Shown here: positions 1-4,624 of the stretch, one piece after another
Numbering within the stretch: position 1 is the stretch's first letter
Layout: every line of letters begins with the position of its first letter
Assembly (NCBI GenBank): GCA_003648125.1
Contig: QMOE01000228.1
Coordinates: 1-5,133, forward strand
Direction of reading: 5' to 3'
Source of the DNA: Chloroflexota bacterium
GTDB taxonomy: Bacteria; Chloroflexota; Anaerolineae; B4-G1
Length of the DNA: 5,133 nt
Notes under the pieces: model-generated
Told to the model about the DNA's origin: nothing
Database searches by the model: none
The model's input: the letters and a program-made list of their open reading frames with translations, nothing else
Made by a program: the position numbers and the translations under genes

Positions 1-40
1 CTCTGCGTGCTCTGCGGTGAAAATCGTACGTACACCCGAA

Positions 41-109
41 CGCTTACGGCGAGGTTTCTATACCTCGCAGGGCCGGCGCGATATGGAAATCGCGGCTACG
101 ACCTAAGCG
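41..109. repeat. Cloverleaf-like palindromic repeat, copy A
   Basis: The outer arms CGCTTA (41-46) and TAAGCG (104-109) are perfectly complementary. Inside them are two hairpins: CGAGGT (50-55) with ACCTCG (62-67), loop ttctat; and CGCGAT (77-82) with ATCGCG (89-94), loop atggaa. Copy B at 193-247 has the same order of hairpins and nearly the same loops but a different, still complementary, outer stem. This suggests that structure rather than sequence is kept. It resembles REP-type elements, but no transposase is visible here. Confidence 0.6.
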
Positions 110-192
110 CCCCGAGATATTGAGATGATACAACGTGACCTACATTTTCGTCCTGGGTGGTGTGTGAGGTTATCCCCAAAAGTTGGGGCAGC

Positions 193-247
193 GTAGCCGA
201 GGTTTCCATACCTCGTGGGCAAGACGCGCTATGGAAAGCGCGGCTAC
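193..247. repeat. Cloverleaf-like palindromic repeat, copy B
   Basis: The outer stem GTAGCCG (193-199) with CGGCTAC (241-247) is a perfect 7 bp. The first inner hairpin is AGGT (200-203) with ACCT (210-213), loop ttccat. The second is GCGCT (226-230) with AGCGC (237-241), loop atggaa. The second loop is identical to copy A and the first differs by one base (ttccat against ttctat), while the stems differ with pairing kept. The second inner stem shares its last base with the outer stem, so the two may exclude each other at the junction. Confidence 0.65.
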
Positions 248-287
248 TGGGCATCTGCAAAGCAAGTTAGGGTAGTGGATCTTGCCT

Positions 288-361
288 GGAAACACGGGCG
301 TCCCCGCCCGCATGCGGCCAAGATGGCCGCGTTCCACGGCGCACAAGAAAATGCCGGACAC
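288..361. repeat. Double-hairpin repeat, copy 1
   Basis: The first hairpin is CGGGCG (295-300) with CGCCCG (305-310), loop TCCC. The second is GCGGCC (314-319) with GGCCGC (325-330), loop AAGAT. These are followed by a GTTCC..GGCGC..CAAGAAAATG tail. The same layout, with the same two loops and the same tail, recurs at 2087-2163. The second stem differs in sequence but is still complementary. No T-run follows the first hairpin here, so unlike copy 2 this copy does not form an obvious intrinsic terminator on the plus strand. It ends 18 bases before a -35 box. Confidence 0.7.
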
Positions 362-379
362 TCCTTGCGCCATACGCAG

Positions 380-408
380 TTGACATTTCGCCGATTGTAT
401 GGCATACT
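380..408 (+). promoter_or_regulatory. Sigma70-type promoter of tRNA-His (and probably hisS)
   Basis: A perfect -35 box TTGACA (380-385) is followed, after 17 bases, by CATACT (403-408), which matches the -10 consensus at four of six positions. Transcription would begin near 415, about 16 bases before the tRNA. I see no terminator between the tRNA and the hisS leader, so this promoter probably also drives hisS. Confidence 0.75.
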
Positions 409-430
409 ACGCCCCGTCTGAACGGTGCAT

Positions 431-504
431 GGTGGACGTAGCTCAATGGTTAGAGCTCTGGCCTGTGGAACCAGAGGTTGCGGGTTCAAGTCCCGTCGTC
501 CACC
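431..504 (+). tRNA. tRNA-His (anticodon GTG)
   Basis: All four arms fold. The acceptor is GTGGACG (432-438) with CGTCCAC (497-503). The D stem is GCTC (441-444) with GAGC (453-456). The anticodon stem is 458-462 with 470-474, anticodon GTG at 465-467. The T stem is GCGGG (480-484) with CCCGT (492-496), loop TTCAAGT. G at 431 and C at 504 form the G-1:C73 pair that is the identity element of bacterial tRNA-His, so the gene is given from 431. CCA is not encoded (CAG follows). The last anticodon-stem position pairs C462 with A470, a C-A mismatch (31-39). The tRNA lies about 250 bases upstream of hisS on the same strand, so tRNA and cognate synthetase are probably on one transcript. Confidence 0.96.
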
Positions 505-536
505 CAGGTTTGATCACCTCACACGAGTCGAAAACA

Positions 537-644
537 ATGTCCTGCAAGAACCCCTCCCCAATCTTTTCAATGGCTGGCATACAGCGGCGCAATCTGCGCT
601 CACATCATCATCACCATACCGGCCACGCGCGAAGGGGACTCTGA
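537..644 (+). CDS. Putative His-rich leader peptide of hisS attenuator
   Basis: This is a 35-codon ORF whose only notable feature is a run of five His codons (603-617: CAT, CAT, CAT, CAC, CAT), with a sixth His codon at 624-626, just before its TGA stop (642-644). Chance runs of five codons for the amino acid of the downstream synthetase are very unlikely. Ribosome stalling at such runs is the known sensor of his operon leaders in enteric bacteria. The product would have no function of its own; its translation would report the charging of tRNA-His. The start is uncertain. ATG at 537 has only a weak GAG nine bases upstream, and an in-frame ATG at 570 would give 24 codons without a clear Shine-Dalgarno. 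The His codons, the stop and the overlap with the antiterminator arm are the same for both starts. Confidence 0.75.
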   Translation: MSCKNPSPIFSMAGIQRRNLRSHHHHHTGHARRGL

Positions 645-719
645 CAGAACAGTCTTCCGCACCGTAACGAGAGTTGCCTCAAGCGTGGAATGATTTTACG
701 CATCCACGCTTTTTGTTTT
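603..719 (+). promoter_or_regulatory. Candidate histidine attenuator controlling hisS
   Basis: Two mutually exclusive folds can be drawn. Terminator: 681-689 with 703-711. Antiterminator: CCACGC (623-628) with GCGTGG (683-688), continued inward by G631-C680, AGG (633-635) with CCT (677-679), and GACTCT (637-642) with AGAGTT (670-675, one G-T pair). The antiterminator 5' arm begins 5 bases after the five-His run and reaches the leader stop codon. A ribosome stalled on the His codons would leave much of this arm free, allowing the antiterminator and hisS transcription. A ribosome that reaches the stop would cover the arm, so the terminator forms. The pairings are seen in the sequence; the switching behaviour is inferred by analogy with enteric trp and his attenuators. 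I see no T-box signature, so the tRNA is probably sensed through translation rather than directly. Confidence 0.75.
681..719 (+). terminator. Intrinsic terminator in the hisS leader (attenuator)
   Basis: AAGCGTGGA (681-689) and TCCACGCTT (703-711) form a perfect 9-bp stem with a 13-base loop. T710-T714 and, after one G, T716-T719 follow. It sits 33 bases before the hisS start codon. A strong terminator between a promoter and an essential gene only makes sense if it is conditional. Confidence 0.88.
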
Positions 720-752
720 GCAATGAATCCTGCCAACCCAGGAGGTACAGAT

Positions 753-2075
753 ATGGCGAAAAAAATAGCGCCCAAACTGCCGCGCGGAATGCGGGACATC
801 CTGCCGCAGAAAATGATCCAACGACAGTATGTCGTGAGGATCATCCAGGAAACATTTGAGGAGTTTGGCTTCGAGCCGCTGCAAACTCCAGCGGCCGAAC
901 TGGAAGAGACACTGAAGGGCAAGTACGGCCCCGACGCGGAGCGACTGATTTACGATGTCGGTCACAAAGGCGGAAAGGAGAGACTCGCCCTACGCTACGA
1001 CCTCTCGGTGCCTCTATGCCGTGTGATCGCCCAACACCCAGAGTTGACCAAGCCATTCAAGCGGTATCAGATTGCACCGGTTTGGCGGGCCGAGCGGCCA
1101 CAAAAGGGGCGCTATCGCGAGTTCTACCAGTGCGACGCCGACACCGTCGGCTCAGCCAGTATGTTGGCCGACGCCGAGATCATTAACGTCACCTGCAAAA
1201 TCCTGACCCGGCTGGGGTTCAAAAAGTTCGTGATAAACATCAATAACCGCAAGATCATCACCGGCATTGGTCAGTTCGCCGGCGTGCCAGACGAGTTGCT
1301 GGGAGGACTGTACCGCTCCATTGACAAGCTGGACAAGATCGGACTGGCAGGGGTCAGGGCAGAACTGGGCAAGACGCTGATCCCCGATGCAGTGATTGAG
1401 CGGATGATCGAGTTCCTGCAAATCGGCGGCAGCAACGAGGAAATCCTGACCCAACTGCGCGGGTGGCTGGCCGACTATCCCGACGCGCTCGCGGGCGTGA
1501 CCGAGTTGGAGGAAATGATTGGCTACCTGGAAGCGATGGGTGTCTCAGAAACGTACTACCAGATTGTGCCAGCGATGGTGCGCGGGTTAGAGTATTATAC
1601 CGGCCCTGTCTACGAGACGATAGTAAAAGAGCCTAAAATTGGCAGCATCACCGGCGGCGGGCGCTACGACGAACTGGTGGGGATGTTTTCCAACCGCAGT
1701 TACCCGGCCACCGGTGCCACCATCGGTATCGAGCGCATCATTGACGTGATGGAAGAGCTAGAGATGTTCCCGCCGGAGGTGGGAAAAACGGTCACTCAGG
1801 CATTGGTCACCCAGTTCAACCTGGATATGGTGGGCGAGTCGCTAAAGCTGGCTTGCGAGCTACGCCGGGAGGGATTGAACACCGAATTGTACTTTGAAAA
1901 CAAGCCGCTGGGCAAGCAAATTCGGTACGCGCTGAAAAAAGGTATCCCCTACGTCCTAGTCCTGGGACCGGACGAAGCGGCGACCGGACAAGTAGCAATC
2001 CGCAACCTGCAACTGGGGGAGCAAGAGACTGTCCCGCGCGATAAAGCCGCCGCTCGAATCAAAGCTTGGCAATAA
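753..2075 (+). CDS. hisS: Histidyl-tRNA synthetase (HisRS)
   Basis: This 440-residue class II synthetase charges tRNA-His with histidine in the cytoplasm. Visible signatures are the motif 2 region around residues 104-127 (RYQIAPVWRAERPQ, then GRYREFYQCD), the histidine-binding motif RGLEYYTG (277-284), the glycine-rich TGGGRYDELV (300-309) and motif 3 GATIGIERI (321-329). The C-terminal anticodon-binding domain spans about 347-440. Length is normal for a bacterial HisRS. The start is ATG at 753, because AGGAGG (740-745) lies 7 bases upstream and the protein then begins MAKKIAPKLPRGMRD, the usual HisRS opening. An in-frame ATG at 690 lies inside the leader terminator and is rejected. RGLEYYTG carries Glu where most bacterial enzymes have Asp (RGLDYYTG). 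The gene follows its own tRNA and a His-codon attenuator and ends in an intrinsic terminator, so it appears to be the only full-length protein gene of its transcript. Confidence 0.97.
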   Translation: MAKKIAPKLPRGMRDILPQKMIQRQYVVRIIQETFEEFGFEPLQTPAAELEETLKGKYGPDAERLIYDVGHKGGKERLALRYDLSVPLCRVIAQHPELTKPFKRYQIAPVWRAERPQKGRYREFYQCDADTVGSASMLADAEIINVTCKILTRLGFKKFVININNRKIITGIGQFAGVPDELLGGLYRSIDKLDKIGLAGVRAELGKTLIPDAVIERMIEFLQIGGSNEEILTQLRGWLADYPDALAGVTELEEMIGYLEAMGVSETYYQIVPAMVRGLEYYTGPVYETIVKEPKIGSITGGGRYDELVGMFSNRSYPATGATIGIERIIDVMEELEMFPPEVGKTVTQALVTQFNLDMVGESLKLACELRREGLNTELYFENKPLGKQIRYALKKGIPYVLVLGPDEAATGQVAIRNLQLGEQETVPRDKAAARIKAWQ

Positions 2076-2086
2076 GTTGGGTCATC

Positions 2087-2163
2087 GGAAAGCGGGCGTC
2101 CCCGCCCGCTTTTTCGCGGTCAAGATGACCGCGTTCCGTGGCGCGCAAGAAAATGACGCACAC
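2087..2163. repeat. Double-hairpin repeat, copy 2
   Basis: The first hairpin is AGCGGGCG (2091-2098) with CGCCCGCT (2103-2110), loop TCCC. The second is CGCGGTC (2115-2121) with GACCGCG (2127-2133), loop AAGAT. The same GTTCC..CAAGAAAATG tail as copy 1 (288-361) follows. Relative to copy 1 the second stem has changed on both sides, with pairing kept. The first hairpin doubles as the hisS terminator. The element ends 18 bases before the -35 box of the glycine-riboswitch operon, exactly as copy 1 ends 18 bases before the tRNA-His -35 box. Confidence 0.75.
2089..2114 (+). terminator. Intrinsic terminator of hisS
   Basis: An 8-bp GC-rich stem, AGCGGGCG (2091-2098) with CGCCCGCT (2103-2110), has a 4-base loop and is followed by a five-T run (2110-2114). 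It starts 14 bases after the hisS stop codon. It is the first hairpin of the dispersed double-hairpin repeat. Confidence 0.82.
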
Positions 2164-2181
2164 CCAGGCAGGTCGCGTTGA

Positions 2182-2210
2182 TTGACTTTTGCCCAGGCGT
2201 AGTGTAGAAT
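2182..2210 (+). promoter_or_regulatory. Sigma70-type promoter of the glycine-riboswitch operon
   Basis: TTGACT (2182-2187, five of six matches) and TAGAAT (2205-2210, five of six) are separated by 17 bases. Transcription would begin near 2217, a few bases before the first structured element of the riboswitch. Spacing to the upstream repeat and between the two boxes is identical to that of the tRNA-His promoter. Confidence 0.82.
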
Positions 2211-2220
2211 AAGAGCAAAT

Positions 2221-2425
2221 CGCATCACACCGCTATGGGATGCGGGGGAGAGGCCATTCAGTAACGGTCACCGAAGGGGCAAGTCGGCGCGAGAGCTGAG
2301 CGCGGCGGCGAAACTCTCAGGTCACAGGACTCTGCATCTCGGCGCCTCTGGAAAGTCACTATGACACCGAAGGGGCAAGGCCCGGTAATCACTCGGGAGG
2401 AATCTCTCAGGTTTGTAGACAGAGG
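2221..2425 (+). promoter_or_regulatory. Tandem glycine riboswitch
   Basis: Two aptamers are present, each with the core CACCGAAGGGGCAA (2269-2282 and 2365-2378) and the closing CTCTCAGG (2314-2321 and 2404-2411). Aptamer 1 has the 5' GGAGAG (2247-2252) and a P1 that can be drawn as 2237-2243 with 2334-2340. Its P3 region is long and GC-rich. Aptamer 2 has P1 CCTCTG (2345-2350) with CAGAGG (2420-2425), a 5' GGAAAG in place of GGAGAG, and a short P3 hairpin CCCG (2381-2384) with CGGG (2394-2397). A short linker joins them, as in the known cooperative tandem architecture. The final P1 shares two bases with the 5' arm of the following terminator, which makes that terminator the expression platform. 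It precedes serine/glycine enzymes, which fits the ligand. Whether glycine turns expression on or off cannot be decided firmly from the sequence. Confidence 0.95.
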
Positions 2426-2461
2426 GACACACAGCTAATCGTGCCTGTGTGTCCCTTTTTT
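2424..2461 (+). terminator. Riboswitch-controlled intrinsic terminator
   Basis: GGGACACACAG (2424-2434) pairs with CTGTGTGTCCC (2445-2455) over 11 bp, followed by six T (2456-2461). G2424 and G2425 are also the last bases of aptamer 2 P1, so glycine-stabilised P1 would take the base of the terminator stem. By analogy with gcvT-type switches this points weakly to glycine turning transcription on. The remaining 9 bp are strong, so the direction is uncertain. Confidence 0.88.
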
Positions 2462-2493
2462 GTTCAGTACATATCATCTATAGGAGGTCAACT

Positions 2494-3561
2494 GTGTACA
2501 AGAAACTTTTCATTCCAGGGCCGACTCACGTGCGAGACGAGATTCTACAGGCCCAGGCCGCGCCGATGATCGGCCATCGCGCCCCAGAGTACGCCGACCT
2601 GCAAGCGGAAGTAACTGTCAAGCTCCAGCAAATGCTCTACACGCAACAACGGGTCTATCTCTACGCCAGCTCCTCCACCGGCGCGATGGAAGGGTCAATC
2701 CGCCAGGCCTCGAACAAACGGATGCTCAACACCGTCTGCGGAGCCTTTTCCAAACGCTGGCATCAGATCACTGCCGCCAACGGCGTCCCCTGTGACAAGA
2801 TAGAGGTGCCGATGGGCCAGGCTATCACCCCGGAATTGGTGGACGAGGCGCTATCGCAGGGAGACTATGACGCCATCACCATTGTGATGAACGAGACCTC
2901 CACCGGCCTGATGAACCCAGTTCCAGAGATCGCCGCGCTCGTCCACGAGAAACATCCCGACGTGCTGATTCTGGTGGATGCGGTCAGTTGCATGGCCGGC
3001 GCCAAGATCGAGTTTGATGCCTGGGGATTAGACGTCTGCCTGGCCGGCGTGCAAAAATGCTTTGCCCTCCCACCTGGGCTGACGGTCTGCGCGGTGAGCG
3101 ACCGGGCGCGGGAGCGGGCGCTGCAAGTGCCCAACCGGGGCTATTATTTCTCATACGAGCAGATGGATAAAAAGTACGAAAAGCACCAGACCCCGGCCAC
3201 CCCGGCCATCAGCCTGATCCAGGCTCTAAACGTCCAGATGAGCGACATACTGGCCGAGGGACTGGAAAACCGTTGGAACCGGCACAATGAGATGGCCGCC
3301 TACGTCCAGGGGTGGGCACGCAAGTATTTTGCGCTCTACTCCGACGCAAAGTACCTCTCGCCCACCGTCACCAACATTGAAAACACGCGCGCCATCAGCG
3401 TCGCCGACATGAATAAGGAATTGGGCCAGCGAGGCGCAATGATCTCCAACGGCTATGGCGACCTGAAGGAAAAGTGCTTTCGCATCGCGCACATGGGTGA
3501 TCTGACCCTGGACGACCTCAAGTGGCTCACAGGACAGATCGAGGACATTTTAGGACTATAA
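2494..3561 (+). CDS. Class V aminotransferase, phosphoserine or alanine/serine-glyoxylate type
   Basis: This 355-residue PLP enzyme belongs to the fold-type I, class V aminotransferases. It shows the N-terminal IPGPT motif (7-11), the PLP-phosphate region SSSTGAMEG (59-67), NETSTG (133-138), the pyridine-binding Asp162 in VDAVSCMAG, the Schiff-base Lys188 in AGVQKCFALPPGL, the PATP motif (234-237) and the substrate-carboxylate Arg330 in FRIAHMG. Families of this shape include alanine- and serine-glyoxylate aminotransferases and the non-orthologous phosphoserine aminotransferase of several bacteria and archaea. The downstream phosphoglycerate dehydrogenase favours phosphoserine aminotransferase (3-phosphohydroxypyruvate plus glutamate), but glyoxylate activity cannot be excluded, so no symbol is given. 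The start is GTG at 2494: AGGAGG (2482-2487) lies 6 bases upstream and the protein begins at the conserved N-terminus. An in-frame GTG at 2449 lies inside the terminator and is rejected. Confidence 0.9.
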   Translation: MYKKLFIPGPTHVRDEILQAQAAPMIGHRAPEYADLQAEVTVKLQQMLYTQQRVYLYASSSTGAMEGSIRQASNKRMLNTVCGAFSKRWHQITAANGVPCDKIEVPMGQAITPELVDEALSQGDYDAITIVMNETSTGLMNPVPEIAALVHEKHPDVLILVDAVSCMAGAKIEFDAWGLDVCLAGVQKCFALPPGLTVCAVSDRARERALQVPNRGYYFSYEQMDKKYEKHQTPATPAISLIQALNVQMSDILAEGLENRWNRHNEMAAYVQGWARKYFALYSDAKYLSPTVTNIENTRAISVADMNKELGQRGAMISNGYGDLKEKCFRIAHMGDLTLDDLKWLTGQIEDILGL

Positions 3562-3562
3562 A

Positions 3563-3608
3563 GAGGCAAGAAGCAGGAGGCAAGAATCCCGCCTCTGCAT
3601 CTTGCATC
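3563..3608 (+). repeat. Imperfect hairpin between aminotransferase and serA
   Basis: CAAGA (3567-3571) pairs with TCTTG (3600-3604). Inside it GCA (3573-3575) pairs with TGC (3596-3598) and GAGGC (3577-3581) with GCCTC (3591-3595), with one bulged G. There is no T-run after it on the plus strand, so it is not an intrinsic terminator. It could affect mRNA processing or stability between the two cistrons, or be a worn repeat (GGCAAGAA / GGCAAGAA direct copies at 3565-3572 and 3579-3586). Confidence 0.5.
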
Positions 3609-3632
3609 CTGTAAAAACGGAGGTATAAACCA

Positions 3633-4541
3633 ATGAAACTGCTAATTTGTGACCCAACGGCCGCTACTGCAATCGCCGCGATGCGGGAGGCCGGGATCGA
3701 GGTGGACGTGAGAGACGACGTCACACCGGAGGACTTGGAGACAATCATTGCTGGCTATGACGCGATGGTCGTCCGCAGCCGCACCAAGGTGCGCGAACCG
3801 TTGATTGACAAGGCGACTAATCTAAAGCTGATCATTCGGGGCGGCGTCGGGCTGGATAACATTGACGTGAAATATGCTAAATCGAAGGGGGTCGAGGTGC
3901 GCAACACCCCCTCCGCCTCCTCCAACTCGGTGGCGGAACTGACTATTGGCTATCTGCTCGCGCTGGCCCGCCAGATTCCCCAGGCCACAGCTCGCAGAAA
4001 AGCCGGCCAGTGGGAGAAAAAAGCGTTCAGCAAGGGAAGCGAGATCGCGGGCAAGACGTTGGGGCTGGTCGGTTACGGGCGCATCGGGCGACTGGTGGCC
4101 CAAAAGACACTCGCGCTGGGAATGAGCGTGCTGGCCTATGACCCCTACGTCACAAAAGCAGAGGCAGGGGTCAAGTTGATGGCGTTGGACGAGATGCTGC
4201 CGCGCGCCGATTACATCTCGCTTCACGTGCCCCACATGCCAGAGACCCATCACATCATCGGCGCGGAGGCGTTCGAGAAGATGAAGGATGGCGCGCGCAT
4301 CATCAATTGCGGACGTGGCGGCACGCTGGACGAAGTGGCGTTGTACGAGGCCATCGTCAGCGGCAAGGTGGCCGGCGCGGCGCTGGACGTTTACGAGGAC
4401 GAAAAGGAAGAACGCGGAAAACGGCTGCTGGAACTGGATCAAGTGATCGGCTCTCCCCACATCGGTGCGGGGACAGTGGAAGCCAAGGCGCGCGTGGGAG
4501 AGGAAGTGGCCCAAATCGCCATCGAGGTTGCGAACCGCTAG
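3633..4541 (+). CDS. serA: D-3-phosphoglycerate dehydrogenase, short form without ACT domain
   Basis: This 302-residue D-2-hydroxyacid dehydrogenase would oxidise 3-phosphoglycerate to 3-phosphohydroxypyruvate with NAD+, the first step of serine synthesis in the cytoplasm. The N-terminal substrate half includes RGGVGLDNID (69-78). The Rossmann motif is GYGRIG (147-152), with the acidic end of the second strand at Asp170. The catalytic set is Arg228 (CGRGG), Glu257 (DVYEDE) and His276 (SPHIGA). Lys258 follows the Glu where a Pro is common. The protein ends directly after the catalytic domain, with no ASB or ACT regulatory domain, so allosteric serine feedback of the E. coli type is not expected. 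The start ATG at 3633 has GGAGG (3619-3623) nine bases upstream. It follows the aminotransferase by 71 bases and shares its riboswitch. Hydroxypyruvate/glyoxylate reductase is the main alternative. Confidence 0.88.
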   Translation: MKLLICDPTAATAIAAMREAGIEVDVRDDVTPEDLETIIAGYDAMVVRSRTKVREPLIDKATNLKLIIRGGVGLDNIDVKYAKSKGVEVRNTPSASSNSVAELTIGYLLALARQIPQATARRKAGQWEKKAFSKGSEIAGKTLGLVGYGRIGRLVAQKTLALGMSVLAYDPYVTKAEAGVKLMALDEMLPRADYISLHVPHMPETHHIIGAEAFEKMKDGARIINCGRGGTLDEVALYEAIVSGKVAGAALDVYEDEKEERGKRLLELDQVIGSPHIGAGTVEAKARVGEEVAQIAIEVANR

Positions 4542-4564
4542 GAACAGCGTTCTGGAGGTAGGGA

Positions 4565-4624
4565 ATGGATGTCAGTACTGCAACGACGGTAAAGGTCAGT
4601 GCCCAGCGGTTGTTCCCTGCTTGA
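4565..4624 (+). CDS. 19-codon ORF, probable detached N-terminus of the antitoxin-like gene
   Basis: GGAGG (4554-4558) lies 6 bases before this ATG, the best translation start in the area and only 23 bases after serA. The ORF reads MDVSTATTVKVSAQRLFPA and stops at TGA (4622-4624). The next ORF, starting with TTG at 4621, continues LSLDQVLAKLLLERA in the frame one base back. Joining the two would give a natural protein of about 103 residues. This suggests either loss of one base near 4616-4621 or stop-start coupling through the overlapping TTGA. I see no slippery heptamer for programmed -1 frameshifting. I do not recognise the family firmly. Confidence 0.5.
   Translation: MDVSTATTVKVSAQRLFPA

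Larger units (their letters stand above)
1..379. other. Gene-free intergenic region with palindromic repeats
   Basis: I find no convincing gene in this stretch. The open frames on either strand lack ribosome binding sites and read through the inverted repeats listed separately. Besides those repeats there is a simple hairpin, CCCCAA (174-179) with TTGGGG (183-188) and a 3-base loop, which has no T-run and so is not a good terminator. The first 25 bases have a CTCTGCGT/CTCTGCGG near-duplication of the kind seen in dispersed intergenic repeats. The region ends at the promoter of the tRNA-His transcript. Confidence 0.6.

Noticed and set aside
174..188. Hairpin CCCCAA/TTGGGG as a terminator
   Set aside because: No T-run follows on either strand and the stem is short.
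510..538. Possible separate promoter for hisS: TTGATC, 17 bases, AACAAT
   Set aside because: Each box matches the consensus at only four of six positions and the first T of the -10 box is missing. The promoter before the tRNA is much better. If real, it would favour the leader start at 570.
690..752. N-terminal extension of HisRS from ATG at 690
   Set aside because: It lies in the loop of the leader terminator and lacks a ribosome binding site. The ATG at 753 follows AGGAGG and gives the usual HisRS start.
505..752. T-box riboswitch upstream of hisS
   Set aside because: I find no T-box consensus (AGGGTGGNACCGCG-like) or specifier stem. The His-codon run and alternative stems explain the terminator better.
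2449..2493. N-terminal extension of the aminotransferase from GTG at 2449
   Set aside because: This start lies in the terminator stem and has no ribosome binding site. GTG at 2494 has AGGAGG six bases upstream and matches the conserved N-terminus.
3822..4514. 230-codon open frame on the minus strand opposite serA
   Set aside because: It is antisense to a clearly conserved enzyme, its His/Gln/Leu/Ala-rich composition fits a shadow frame, and no start signal supports it.
4465..4620. Long upstream extension of the antitoxin-like ORF from GTG at 4465
   Set aside because: It would overlap the conserved C-terminus of serA by more than 70 bases with no ribosome binding site.
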